Source of the DNA: Streptomyces qaidamensis
Lineage (GTDB): Bacteria > Actinomycetota > Actinomycetes > Streptomycetales > Streptomycetaceae
Reading direction: 5' to 3'
DNA: 64,000 bases
Assembly: GCF_001611795.1 (NCBI RefSeq)
Contig: NZ_CP015098.1
Coordinates: 6,510,001-6,574,000, forward strand
This document shows positions 8,003 through 16,420 of the stretch, one piece after another (the first letter of the stretch is position 1; each line of letters opens with the position of its first letter). The notes under the pieces are model-generated. The model did not search any database and had not been told where the DNA came from. It saw nothing but the letters and a program-made list of their open reading frames with translations. Position numbers and translations under genes: made by a program.

Positions 8003-9259
8003 ATGAGCGACAGTCCAGCCCCCCTCGCCGATCCGCATCTGGTCTACGACCCCGTAGCGGGAGACGGCCCCAAGGACGTGGTGATCCTCGGCTCCACCGG
8101 GTCCATCGGCACCCAGGCCATCGACCTCGTGCTGCGCAACCCCGGCCGGTTCCGGGTCACCGGCCTCTCGGCCAACGGCGGCCGGGTCGCCCTCCTCGCC
8201 GAGCAGGCGTACCGGCTACGGGTGCGGACGGTCGCCGTGGCCCGCGAGGACGTCGTACCGGCCCTGCGTGAGGCGCTCACCGCGCAGTACGGCACGAGCG
8301 GGCCGCTCCCCGAGATCCTCGCCGGCCCGGACGCGGCGTCCCAGGTCGCGGCCTCCGACTGCCACACCGTCCTGAACGGCATCACCGGCTCCATCGGACT
8401 CGCCCCGACCCTGGCCGCCCTGGAGGCGGGCCGCACCCTCGCGCTCGCCAACAAGGAGTCGCTCATCGTGGGCGGCCCGCTGGTCAAGGCCCTCGCCAAG
8501 CCCGGGCAGATCATCCCGGTCGACTCCGAGCACGCCGCCCTCTTCCAGGCCCTGGCCGCCGGCACCCGCGCCGACGTCCGCAAGCTGGTCGTCACCGCCT
8601 CCGGCGGCCCCTTCCGCGGCCGCACGAAGGCCGAGCTCGCGGGCGTCACCGTCGAGGACGCCCTCGCGCACCCCACCTGGGCCATGGGCCCGGTCATCAC
8701 GATCAACTCCGCGACCCTCGTCAACAAGGGCCTGGAGGTCATCGAGGCGCACCTCCTCTACGACATTCCCTTCGACCGCATTGAGGTCGTCGTGCATCCC
8801 CAGTCGTATGTCCACTCGATGGTTGAGTTCACGGATGGATCGACACTGGCCCAGGCGACCCCGCCCGACATGCGCGGGCCCATCGCCATCGGCCTCGGCT
8901 GGCCCGAGCGCGTGCCCGACGCGGCGCCCACCTTCGACTGGAGCAAGGCTTCGACCTGGGAGTTCTTCCCGCTCGACAACGAGGCCTTCCCCTCGGTGAA
9001 CCTCGCCCGGCACGTGGGCGAGCTCGCGGGCACCGCCCCGGCGGTGTTCAATGCGGCCAACGAGGAGTGCGTGGAGGCGTTCCGCCAGGGCGCACTGCCC
9101 TTCGACGGGATCATGGACACCGTCACCCGGGTCGTCGAGGAGCACGGCACCCCGCGTACGGGAACCTCACTCACCGTGTCGGACGTCCTCGAAGCGGAGA
9201 CCTGGGCGCGGACCCGGGCCCGGCAACTGGCGGCACAGACGGCGGAGGCCCGTGCATGA
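8003..9259 (+). CDS. dxr: 1-deoxy-D-xylulose 5-phosphate reductoisomerase
   Basis: 418 residues, normal family length. The ATG at 8003 has GGAG 4 nt upstream. The NADPH-binding loop is 'GSTGSIG' (30-36); 'ANKESLIVGG' (Asn150), 'PVDSEHAALFQAL' and 'ASGGPFRG' form the metal and substrate site; 'NSATLVNKGLEVIEAHLL' is the flexible active-site region. The enzyme converts DXP to 2-C-methyl-D-erythritol 4-phosphate, the first committed step of the MEP isoprenoid pathway. Its stop overlaps the next start (ATGA), coupling it to the rseP gene, and ispG of the same pathway follows. Identification is certain. Confidence 0.98.
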   Translation: MSDSPAPLADPHLVYDPVAGDGPKDVVILGSTGSIGTQAIDLVLRNPGRFRVTGLSANGGRVALLAEQAYRLRVRTVAVAREDVVPALREALTAQYGTSGPLPEILAGPDAASQVAASDCHTVLNGITGSIGLAPTLAALEAGRTLALANKESLIVGGPLVKALAKPGQIIPVDSEHAALFQALAAGTRADVRKLVVTASGGPFRGRTKAELAGVTVEDALAHPTWAMGPVITINSATLVNKGLEVIEAHLLYDIPFDRIEVVVHPQSYVHSMVEFTDGSTLAQATPPDMRGPIAIGLGWPERVPDAAPTFDWSKASTWEFFPLDNEAFPSVNLARHVGELAGTAPAVFNAANEECVEAFRQGALPFDGIMDTVTRVVEEHGTPRTGTSLTVSDVLEAETWARTRARQLAAQTAEARA

Positions 9260-10560
9260 CGACCCTGATGTTCATCCTCGGCATACTCCTCTTCGCGGTC
9301 GGCCTGCTGTTCTCGATCGCGTGGCACGAGCTGGGGCACCTGTCCACCGCCAAGCTCTTCGGCATCCGCGTGCCGCAGTACATGGTCGGCTTCGGCCCCA
9401 CCCTCTTCTCGCGCAACAAGGGCGAGACGGAGTACGGCATCAAGGCCATCCCGTTCGGCGGCTACATCCGCATGATCGGCATGTTCCCGCCCGGGCCCGA
9501 CGGCCGGATGGAGGCCCGCTCCACCTCCCCGTGGCGCGGCATGATCGAGGACGCCCGTACCGCCGCCTACGAGGAGCTCAAGCCGGGCGACGAGAACCGC
9601 ATGTTCTACACGCGCTCCCCCTGGAAGCGCGTGATCGTGATGTTCGCGGGCCCCTTCATGAACCTGGTCCTCGCGGTGGCGCTGTTCCTCACCGTCCTGA
9701 TGGGCTTCGGCATCACCCAGCAGACCACCACGGTCAGCTCGGTCTCCCAGTGCGTCATCGCGCAGAACGAGAACCGCGACAAGTGCGAGAAGGGCGACCC
9801 GGCCGCCCCGGCCGCCGCGGCCGGCCTCAAGGCGGGCGACAAGATCGTCTCCTTCGACGGGGTGAAGACCGACGACTGGAACAAGCTCTCCGACCTGATC
9901 CGCGCCACCCCCGGCAAGGAGGTGCCGCTCGTCGTCGAGCGGGACGGCCGGGACGTCACCCTGCACGCGAAGATCGCCACGAACCAGGTCGCCAAGAAGG
10001 ACTCCTCCGGTCAGATCGTCGAAGGCCAGTACGTCCAGGCGGGCTTCCTCGGCTTCAGCGCCGCCACGGGCGTGGTCAAGCAGGACTTCGGCGACTCCGT
10101 GACCTGGATGGGCGACCGCATCGGCGAGGCCGTCGACTCCCTCGCCGCCCTGCCCGGCAAGGTCCCCGCCCTGTGGAACGCGGCCTTCGACGGCGCCCCG
10201 CGCGAGGCCGACTCCCCGATGGGCGTGGTCGGCGCGGCCCGCGTCGGCGGCGAGATCTTCACCCTCGACATCCCGCCCACCCAGCAGCTGGCCATGGCCC
10301 TCATGCTGGTCGCCGGCTTCAACCTCTCCCTGTTCCTGTTCAACATGCTCCCGCTGCTGCCGCTCGACGGCGGCCACATCGCGGGAGCCCTGTGGGAGTC
10401 GCTGCGCCGCAACACGGCCAAGGTGCTGCGCCGGCCCGACCCGGGCCCCTTCGACGTGGCGAAGCTCATGCCGGTCGCCTACGTCGTCGCGGGGATCTTC
10501 ATCTGCTTCACGATCCTGGTCCTGATCGCGGACGTGGTCAACCCGGTGAGAATCTCCTAG
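9256..10560 (+). CDS. rseP: RseP-type site-2 intramembrane zinc metalloprotease
   Basis: 434 residues from the ATG at 9256, which overlaps the dxr stop as ATGA; an upstream in-frame start lies inside dxr and is not needed. The zinc motif is 'AWHELGH' (His24, Glu25, His28) in the first membrane helix, and the third ligand lies in 'LPLLPLDGGH' (Asp371). A PDZ domain occupies about residues 155-240, with membrane helices near 100-125, 345-370 and 405-427. The family cuts anti-sigma factors and other membrane proteins within the bilayer (regulated intramembrane proteolysis). Coupling to dxr suggests constitutive co-expression. Streptomyces rip-type homologues also fit this description. Confidence 0.94.
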   Translation: MTTLMFILGILLFAVGLLFSIAWHELGHLSTAKLFGIRVPQYMVGFGPTLFSRNKGETEYGIKAIPFGGYIRMIGMFPPGPDGRMEARSTSPWRGMIEDARTAAYEELKPGDENRMFYTRSPWKRVIVMFAGPFMNLVLAVALFLTVLMGFGITQQTTTVSSVSQCVIAQNENRDKCEKGDPAAPAAAAGLKAGDKIVSFDGVKTDDWNKLSDLIRATPGKEVPLVVERDGRDVTLHAKIATNQVAKKDSSGQIVEGQYVQAGFLGFSAATGVVKQDFGDSVTWMGDRIGEAVDSLAALPGKVPALWNAAFDGAPREADSPMGVVGAARVGGEIFTLDIPPTQQLAMALMLVAGFNLSLFLFNMLPLLPLDGGHIAGALWESLRRNTAKVLRRPDPGPFDVAKLMPVAYVVAGIFICFTILVLIADVVNPVRIS

Positions 10561-10575
10561 TCATACGGCGTTCGC

Positions 10576-10606
10576 GGCGGCCCGGCATGCTTTTCGCCGG
10601 GCCGCC
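10576..10606 (+). terminator. hairpin terminator after rseP
   Basis: Perfect 11-bp stem: GGCGGCCCGGC (10576-10586) with GCCGGGCCGCC (10596-10606), loop of nine bases containing TTTT. It separates dxr-rseP from ispG. Confidence 0.8.
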
Positions 10607-10728
10607 TCCCATCGGGTGGCACGGTGGGTGGGATGTGCCCGCCCCGAGGCATGTGCCGTAATCTCGAAGCTCGGAGCCCGCTGCTCACGGGACCGGACCT
10701 TGATCCACGACTTGGGGTTGCACAGCAG

Positions 10729-11886
10729 ATGACTGCGATTTCTCTCGGCATGCCGTCCGTTCCGACCAAGCTCGCCGAGCGCCGGAAGAGCCGCCAGATC
10801 CAGGTCGGATCCGTGGCCGTCGGCGGAGACGCCCCCGTCTCGGTGCAGTCGATGACCACGACGCGCACCTCCGACATCGGCTCCACGCTCCAGCAGATCG
10901 CCGAACTCACCGCCTCGGGCTGCCAGATCGTCCGGGTCGCCTGCCCCACCCAGGACGACGCCGACGCCCTCGCGACCATCGCCCGCAAGTCGCAGATCCC
11001 GGTCATCGCCGACATCCACTTCCAGCCGAAGTACGTCTTCGCGGCCATCGAGGCCGGCTGCGCTGCGGTCCGCGTCAACCCCGGCAACATCAAGCAGTTC
11101 GACGACAAGGTCAAGGAGATCGCCAAGGCGGCCCGGGACCACGGCACCCCGATCCGCATCGGCGTCAACGCGGGCTCCCTCGACCGGCGTCTCCTCCAGA
11201 AGTACGGCAAGGCGACCCCCGAGGCCCTGGTCGAGTCGGCCCTGTGGGAGGCGTCCCTCTTCGAGGAGCACGACTTCCGCGACATCAAGATCTCCGTCAA
11301 GCACAACGACCCGGTCGTCATGATCGAGGCCTACAAGCAGCTCGCCGCCCAGTGCGACTACCCGCTGCACCTCGGCGTCACGGAGGCGGGACCGGCCTTC
11401 CAGGGCACCATCAAGTCGGCCGTCGCCTTCGGCGCGCTCCTCTCCCAGGGCATCGGTGACACGATCCGCGTCTCGCTCTCGGCGCCCCCGGCCGAGGAGG
11501 TCAAGGTCGGCATCCAGATCCTGGAGTCCCTGAACCTCAAGGAGCGCGGCCTGGAGATCGTCTCCTGCCCGTCCTGCGGCCGCGCCCAGGTCGACGTCTA
11601 CAAGCTGGCCGAAGAGGTCACCGCCGGCCTCACCGGCATGGAGGTCCCGCTCCGCGTCGCCGTCATGGGCTGCGTCGTGAACGGCCCCGGCGAGGCCCGC
11701 GAGGCCGACCTCGGCGTCGCCTCCGGCAACGGCAAGGGCCAGATCTTCGTCAAGGGCGAGGTCATCAAGACCGTCCCCGAGTCCAAGATCGTGGAGACCC
11801 TCATCGAAGAGGCCATGAAGCTGGCCGAGCAGATGGAGAAGGACGGCGTGACCTCGGGTGAGCCGTCGGTGGCGGTCGCGGGCTGA
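10729..11886 (+). CDS. ispG: 4-hydroxy-3-methylbut-2-enyl diphosphate synthase (flavodoxin)
   Basis: 385 residues from the ATG at 10729 ('MTAISLG'); the open frame extends 35 codons upstream through unlikely sequence. The N-terminal TIM barrel binds the cyclic diphosphate substrate. The C-terminal domain carries the [4Fe-4S] ligands Cys280 and Cys283 in 'SCPSCGR' and Cys315 in 'GCVVNGPGEA', where the Glu is the fourth cluster ligand in this family. Reaction: reductive ring opening of MEcPP to HMBPP, the penultimate step of the MEP pathway that begins with dxr two genes upstream. The ribosome site is weak (GGGG, 11 nt away). Identification is certain. Confidence 0.98.
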   Translation: MTAISLGMPSVPTKLAERRKSRQIQVGSVAVGGDAPVSVQSMTTTRTSDIGSTLQQIAELTASGCQIVRVACPTQDDADALATIARKSQIPVIADIHFQPKYVFAAIEAGCAAVRVNPGNIKQFDDKVKEIAKAARDHGTPIRIGVNAGSLDRRLLQKYGKATPEALVESALWEASLFEEHDFRDIKISVKHNDPVVMIEAYKQLAAQCDYPLHLGVTEAGPAFQGTIKSAVAFGALLSQGIGDTIRVSLSAPPAEEVKVGIQILESLNLKERGLEIVSCPSCGRAQVDVYKLAEEVTAGLTGMEVPLRVAVMGCVVNGPGEAREADLGVASGNGKGQIFVKGEVIKTVPESKIVETLIEEAMKLAEQMEKDGVTSGEPSVAVAG

Positions 11887-11902
11887 TGTTGTTGTCGCCG
11901 GT

Positions 11903-11980
11903 TTCCCCGCGCCCTTTCCTGGGGGCGCGGGGAACTGCGCGACCAGCCACAGACGACCCGCAGCCGCCCGCCGGCCCAGA
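11903..11980. repeat. Streptomyces-type GC-rich intergenic repeat with 12-bp hairpin (copy 1)
   Basis: TTCCCCGCGCCC (11903-11914) pairs perfectly with GGGCGCGGGGAA (11923-11934), followed by CTGCGCGACCAGCCAC and an ACCCGCAGCCGCCCGCC-like tail. I recognise this as a sequence found in very many Streptomyces intergenic regions; that comes from memory, not a search. A related copy begins at 12911. The hairpin may also terminate ispG. Confidence 0.65.
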
Positions 11981-12019
11981 AGCCCCGAGCTCGGAGGCGT
12001 CCCGCTCAAGCAGCGCAGC

Positions 12020-12025
12020 TATAGT
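12020..12025 (+). promoter_or_regulatory. candidate -10 box for the GNAT gene
   Basis: TATAGT stands out in the GC-rich gap, 36 bp before the GTG at 12062 with GAGG in between. No convincing -35 is seen 16-18 bp upstream. Confidence 0.35.
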
Positions 12026-12061
12026 GCGGAGACCAGCAACCCCAGTTCGTGAGGCCCGCAC

Positions 12062-12910
12062 GTGTTGACGCAGACCACCTCACGGGTCCTCGAACCGAGC
12101 GACCTGGACGCGGCGCTCGCCGTCCTCGACCGCGAGCCGGTCGCGAACGCCTTCGTGACGTCCCGTGTGCAGATCGCCGGACTCGACCCGTGGCGGCTCG
12201 GCGGCGAGATGTGGGGCTGGTACGAGGACGGCATCCTCACCTCCCTCTGCTACGCCGGCGCCAACCTGGTCCCGATCTGCGCCGGCCCGCGCGCCATTCG
12301 CGCCTTCGCCGACCGTGCGCGCAGGGCCGGCCGCCGCTGCTCCTCCATCGTCGGCCCCTCCGGCGCCACCTCCGACCTGTGGCGGCTGCTGGAACCGCAG
12401 TGGGGCCCGGCCCGCGAAGTCCGCCGGCACCAGCCGCTCATGGTCACCGACCGCCTCCCGGCCGACCTCACCCCGGACCCCTACGTCCGTCGCGTCCGCA
12501 AGGACGAGATGGAGAGGATCATGCCGGCGTGCGTCGCGATGTTCACCGAGGAGGTCGGCGTCTCCCCGCTGGCCGGTGACGGCGGCCTGCTCTACCAGGC
12601 CCGCGTAGCCGAACTCGTCGGCTCCGGCCGCGCCTTCGCCCGCTTCGACGCCGACGGCAAGGTCGTCTTCAAGGCCGAGATCGGCGCCGCGACGGACCGC
12701 GCCTGCCAGATCCAGGGTGTGTGGGTGGCCCCCGAGTACCGGGGCACCGGCCTGGCGGCCCCCGGCATGGCGGCCGTACTGCGCTACGCCCTGGCCGACG
12801 TCGCCCCCGTGGTCAGCCTCTACGTCAACGACTTCAACACGGCGGCCAGAAGGGCTTATCAGAGGGTGGGCTTCCGGGAAGTGGGAGCGTTCATGAGCGT
12901 CCTGTTCTGA
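12062..12910 (+). CDS. GNAT N-acetyltransferase with DUF4081-type N-terminal domain
   Basis: 282 residues; GTG at 12062 with GAGG (12051-12054) 7 nt upstream. The N-terminal ~110 residues ('VANAFVTSRV', 'DPWRLGGEMWGWYEDG') resemble the actinobacterial DUF4081 domain that precedes a GNAT fold. The acetyl-CoA pyrophosphate loop is 'YRGTGLA' near residue 225 in 'VWVAPEYRGTGLAAPGMAAV', and the C-terminal 'NTAARRAYQRVGFREVG' is a typical GNAT end. Substrate unknown. It stands alone with GC-rich intergenic repeat sequence on both sides. Assignment to the superfamily is firm. Confidence 0.88.
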   Translation: MLTQTTSRVLEPSDLDAALAVLDREPVANAFVTSRVQIAGLDPWRLGGEMWGWYEDGILTSLCYAGANLVPICAGPRAIRAFADRARRAGRRCSSIVGPSGATSDLWRLLEPQWGPAREVRRHQPLMVTDRLPADLTPDPYVRRVRKDEMERIMPACVAMFTEEVGVSPLAGDGGLLYQARVAELVGSGRAFARFDADGKVVFKAEIGAATDRACQIQGVWVAPEYRGTGLAAPGMAAVLRYALADVAPVVSLYVNDFNTAARRAYQRVGFREVGAFMSVLF

Positions 12911-13018
12911 AGGGCCCTCAGGGGCGCGGGGCTGTATCCGCTGTGCGGCTCCGCCGCGTGGGCGCGAGCAACCACATGCGGCCCGCACCCGTACGCCAAC
13001 CGAATCCGCCCCTGTAGG
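12911..13018. repeat. Streptomyces-type GC-rich intergenic repeat (copy 2)
   Basis: The gap between the two GNAT genes begins with AGGGGCGCGGGGCTGTATC, continues through GTGCGGCTCCGCCGCGTGGG and GGCCCGCACCC. It shares the GGGGCGCGGGG core and CCCGCACCC-type tail with the copy after ispG. Recognition as a family-wide repeat is from memory. Confidence 0.6.
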
Positions 13019-13027
13019 CTCCCCGCC

Positions 13028-13558
13028 ATGGACCTGGTGATCGGCCCACTCGACCTCTCCGCCCACGTAGACGAGGCGCTGGCCGTCCAAGCCGTGGCCT
13101 TCGGCCTAGGCCCGGACGAGGTAGCCGTCCGACGCCAGATCGTCCTGCGCCACATGACGTACCCAGGGGCCCGCGCCCTCGGCGCCACAGCCGACGGCAG
13201 CCTCGTCGGCTTCGTCTACGGCATGCCCAACGACCGCACCCACTGGTGGTCCACCGTCGTGGAGCCCTACCTCCGCGCCCAGGACAACGACCACTGGCTC
13301 GACGACAGCTTCGTGATCACCGAACTGCACGTCCACCCCGCGTACCAGAACCGCGGCCTCGGACGCTCCCTGATCACCACGATCACCGACGACGCCGCCG
13401 AACCCCGCTCGATCCTCTCCGCGATCGACACCGAGAGCCCCGCCCGCGCCCTCTACCGCTCCCTCGGCTACCAGGACCTCGCCCGCCAGGTCCTCTTCCC
13501 GAGTGCCCCGAAGCCGTACGCCGTGATGGGAGCCCCGCTCCCGCTCCTCCGTCGTTAA
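13028..13558 (+). CDS. GNAT N-acetyltransferase
   Basis: 176 residues, ATG at 13028. One GNAT domain: beta-4 'ITELHVHPAYQNRGLG' holds the acetyl-CoA loop Gln-Asn-Arg-Gly-Leu-Gly, and 'SPARALYRSLGYQ' is the usual C-terminal helix-strand. 'GFVYGMPNDRTHWW' with 'DNDHWLDDSF' gives an aromatic and acidic region that may line the acceptor pocket (inference). Substrate unknown. Its stop is followed by 106 bp containing a palindromic repeat before proS. Confidence 0.86.
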   Translation: MDLVIGPLDLSAHVDEALAVQAVAFGLGPDEVAVRRQIVLRHMTYPGARALGATADGSLVGFVYGMPNDRTHWWSTVVEPYLRAQDNDHWLDDSFVITELHVHPAYQNRGLGRSLITTITDDAAEPRSILSAIDTESPARALYRSLGYQDLARQVLFPSAPKPYAVMGAPLPLLRR

Positions 13559-13604
13559 CCGATTTCCACCGCCGCGCACCCCCCGGATAACCTCCTGCCA
13601 TCAC

Positions 13605-13643
13605 CTTCCCCCACTCTCGGCTCCGCTCGAGCGGGGGACCCCC
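13605..13643. repeat. palindromic intergenic element before proS
   Basis: CCCCCACTCTCGG then the 12-bp palindrome CCGCTCGAGCGG (13623-13634) then GGGACCCCC. This ACTCTCGGCT(C/T)CGCTCGAGCGGGGG element recurs upstream of many Streptomyces genes (recalled, not searched). It ends 21 bp before the proS start codon, so it should lie in the proS leader. Confidence 0.55.
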
Positions 13644-13664
13644 AGCAGCAGGAGCAGAGGAACC

Positions 13665-15365
13665 ATGGCGAACGCACCGGTCCAGCGCATGTCCCAGTTG
13701 TTGGCGAAGACGTTGCGCGACGACCCGGCGGACGCCGAGGTCCTCAGCCACAAGCTCCTCGTCCGCGCCGGCTACGTACGCCGCACCGCCGCCGGCATCT
13801 GGAGCTGGCTGCCCCTCGGCAAGAAGGTGCTGGCCAACGTCGAGCGGATCGTCCGTGAGGAGATGGACGCCGTCGGCGCCCAGGAAGTCCTGCTCCCCGC
13901 CATCCTCCCGCGCGAGCCCTACGAGGCCACCGGCCGCTGGGAGGAGTACGGCCCCGAGCTGTTCCGCCTCCAGGACCGCAAGGGCGGCGACTACCTCCTC
14001 GGCCCCACCCACGAGGAGATCTTCACCCTCCTGGTGAAGGACCAGGCGTCCTCCTACAAGGACCTGCCGGTGATCCTCTACCAGATCCAGAACAAGTACC
14101 GCGACGAGGCCCGGCCCCGCGCCGGCATCCTGCGCGGCCGCGAGTTCCTCATGAAGGACTCCTACTCCTTCGACACCGAGGACGAGGGCCTCGCCAAGTC
14201 CTACGCCCTGCACCGCGAGGCCTACCAGAAGATCTTCGCGCGCCTCGGCCTCGACTACCGCATCTGCGCCGCGACGGCCGGCGCCATGGGCGGCTCCAAG
14301 TCCGAGGAGTTCCTCGCCCCCGCCGAGGCCGGCGAGGACACCTTCGCCGACTGCCCGAACTGCGACTTCGCCGCCAACACCGAGGCGATCACGTACGAGT
14401 TGACGTCTGTCGACGCCTCGGACGTGCCGGCCGCCGAGGACATCCCGACCCCCGACACCCCCACCATCGAGACCCTCGCCGCCTCCCTCGGCGTCCCGGC
14501 CTCGGCCACGCTGAAGAACCTCCTCGTGAAGGTCGACGGCGAGATCGTCGCCGTGGGCGTCCCCGGGGACCGCGAGGTCGACATGGACAAGGTCGAGGCG
14601 CACTTCGCCCCGGCCACCGTCGAACTGGTCACCGAGACGGACTTCGCGGCCCGCCCCGACCTGGTCCGCGGCTACGTCGGACCGCGGGGCCTGGAGAAGG
14701 TCACGTACATCGCCGACCCGCGCGTGGCACCCGGCACGTCCTGGATCACCGGCGCGAACAAGGCCGGCACGCACACGAAGAACGTCGTAGCGGGCCGCGA
14801 CTTCGAGGTCGACCAGTACGTCGACGTCGTGGTCGTGCAGGAGGGCGATCCCTGCCCGAAGTGCGGCACGGGCCTCGTCCTCGACCGCGCCATCGAGATC
14901 GGCCACATCTTCCAGCTGGGCCGCAAGTACGCCGACGCCCTCAAGCTCGACGTCCTCGGCCAGAACGGCAAGCCGGTCCGCGTCACCATGGGCTCGTACG
15001 GCATCGGCGTCTCCCGCGCGGTCGCCGCCCTGGCCGAGCAGAGCGCCGACGACAAGGGGCTCTGCTGGCCCGCCGAGGTCGCTCCGGCCGACGTCCACGT
15101 GGTCGCCGCCGGCAAGGCCCTCCAGACCGAACTGGCCCTGGACATCTCCCAGAAGCTGGCCGCCGCCGGTGTCCGCGTCCTGGTCGACGACCGCCCCGGC
15201 GTCTCCCCGGGCGTCAAGTTCACGGACTCCGAGCTGATCGGCGTACCGCAGATCCTGGTGGCCGGCCGGCGCGCGGCCGACGGCGTGGTGGAACTGAAGG
15301 ACCGCCGCACCGGCGAGCGCGAGGAACTGACCGTCGAGGAGGCCGTCGCCCGCCTCACGGCGTAG
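13665..15365 (+). CDS. proS: prolyl-tRNA synthetase, bacterial type with editing insert
   Basis: 566 residues, standard for the bacterial (ProS1) type; ATG at 13665 with AGAGGA upstream. Class II synthetase core: motif 2 region 'QIQNKYRDEARPRAGILRGREF', 'PTHEEIFTLLVKD', and motif 3 'TMGSYGIGVSR'. The INS editing domain, which removes misacylated Ala-tRNA, spans roughly residues 225-405 ('TLKNLLVKVDGE', 'WITGANKAG'). A C-terminal anticodon-binding domain ends the protein. It charges tRNA-Pro. Monocistronic between a repeat-rich leader and a 14-bp hairpin. Confidence 0.98.
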   Translation: MANAPVQRMSQLLAKTLRDDPADAEVLSHKLLVRAGYVRRTAAGIWSWLPLGKKVLANVERIVREEMDAVGAQEVLLPAILPREPYEATGRWEEYGPELFRLQDRKGGDYLLGPTHEEIFTLLVKDQASSYKDLPVILYQIQNKYRDEARPRAGILRGREFLMKDSYSFDTEDEGLAKSYALHREAYQKIFARLGLDYRICAATAGAMGGSKSEEFLAPAEAGEDTFADCPNCDFAANTEAITYELTSVDASDVPAAEDIPTPDTPTIETLAASLGVPASATLKNLLVKVDGEIVAVGVPGDREVDMDKVEAHFAPATVELVTETDFAARPDLVRGYVGPRGLEKVTYIADPRVAPGTSWITGANKAGTHTKNVVAGRDFEVDQYVDVVVVQEGDPCPKCGTGLVLDRAIEIGHIFQLGRKYADALKLDVLGQNGKPVRVTMGSYGIGVSRAVAALAEQSADDKGLCWPAEVAPADVHVVAAGKALQTELALDISQKLAAAGVRVLVDDRPGVSPGVKFTDSELIGVPQILVAGRRAADGVVELKDRRTGEREELTVEEAVARLTA

Positions 15366-15373
15366 CACCGGCA

Positions 15374-15410
15374 GCACCGGGCGGACTGGCCGAATCAGTC
15401 CGCCCGGTGC
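15374..15410 (+). terminator. strong hairpin terminator after proS
   Basis: Perfect 14-bp stem GCACCGGGCGGACT (15374-15387) with AGTCCGCCCGGTGC (15397-15410), 9-nt loop, 8 nt after the stop. It sits between convergent proS and the pseudokinase gene and could serve both. Confidence 0.88.
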
Positions 15411-15472
15411 CCGACGACACGGTCCGAGCCGGCGGCCCGGGGCGCAGCACGCGGGCCCTGCGGCCCCACGCC

Positions 15473-16372
15473 CTACAGCCAGCTCGCGAACTCCAGCAGC
15501 AGCTCCGCATCGCGCGGCCGTCCGACCCGCCCGGCGCGCACGCCCGACTCCACCGCCCGGAACAGCGTCCAGCCCCGCAGCCGTTCCTGGTCCACGTCCA
15601 GGGACTCGGCGAGCCGCTTCACCCGGCGCCGGGTCGTGGCCGCGCCGGACGGCTGGGCGATCAGGTCCTCCACCCGGTCCCGGACCAGCCGGGCCAGATC
15701 GAAGGCGCACTCGCCGACCACCGGGTCGGGTCCCACGGCCAGCCACGGCATCCGCTCCCCGGCGAGCACCTTGCTCTGCCGGAACGTGCCGTGCAGCAGC
15801 CGGTGTTCGGGCGGCGCGGCCAGCAGCTCCTCGCGCGCCGCGAGCGCCACGCCGACCAGGGGCGCCACCTCGGGAGCGGCCTGCGCGCGCGCCCGCATCG
15901 CCGCCGCCTGCCGCCCGGTCCGCTCGGCCACGGTCTCGAAGGGGAAGCCGGCGGGCGGTTCCACCCACAGCCGCCGCAACGTCCCCGCCGCCTCCAGCAG
16001 CGCCTTCGCCTCCGGCAGCGACCGCACCGACACGTCCGGATGCAGCCGCTCCAGCAGCAGGACCCCCTCCGCGGAGAAGGGCTCCAGCAGCTGCACCGCA
16101 CCCCGCCCGGCCCAGTGCGCCAGCGCGGCCCTTTCCGCCTCCGGGCGGGCCCGGCCCGGCGCCAGCTTGAGCACGGCCGGCGTCCCGTCCGCCGCCCGCA
16201 CCAGCACGACCAGGCTGCTGCGCCCGCCGGGTACCTGCACCCGCTCCACGGTCAACTCGCGTAGCGTGACGGCCCGCTGCGCCGCCCCGGGCAGCTCCTC
16301 CAGCCAGTCGTCACCGTCCGGCGCCGTCTCACCGAGCGCCCTGACCAGGCGCTTCGGCGGTTCGAAGACCAT
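15473..16372 (-). CDS. APH(6)/hydroxyurea-phosphotransferase family protein, probable pseudokinase
   Basis: 299 residues. The overall pattern is that of the aminoglycoside/hydroxyurea kinase family: 'PAVLKL' keeps the ATP-binding Lys69, 'RLLHGTFRQSKVL' is where relatives have LxHGDLHPGNVL, and 'PWLAVGPDPVVGECAFDLA' is where they have PWLAIDPKPxVGDPAFDxA. The catalytic Asp is Thr196, the metal-binding Asn is Lys201, and the second metal Asp is Gly214. I infer loss of phosphotransfer with the fold kept. It is convergent with proS and is followed upstream, on the same strand, by DUF4439 and lipoprotein genes. It should not be called a resistance gene from family membership. Confidence 0.8.
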   Translation of the reverse strand: MVFEPPKRLVRALGETAPDGDDWLEELPGAAQRAVTLRELTVERVQVPGGRSSLVVLVRAADGTPAVLKLAPGRARPEAERAALAHWAGRGAVQLLEPFSAEGVLLLERLHPDVSVRSLPEAKALLEAAGTLRRLWVEPPAGFPFETVAERTGRQAAAMRARAQAAPEVAPLVGVALAAREELLAAPPEHRLLHGTFRQSKVLAGERMPWLAVGPDPVVGECAFDLARLVRDRVEDLIAQPSGAATTRRRVKRLAESLDVDQERLRGWTLFRAVESGVRAGRVGRPRDAELLLEFASWL

Positions 16373-16420
16373 GAGCGAGTCGTTCCCTTCGTGCCGTCCT
16401 CGGTGCGTGCCCCGTGCGGG

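Noticed and set aside
15473..16372. Aminoglycoside resistance kinase
   Set aside because: Family resemblance is real, but the catalytic Asp, metal Asn and metal Asp are all replaced, so a resistance function is not supported.
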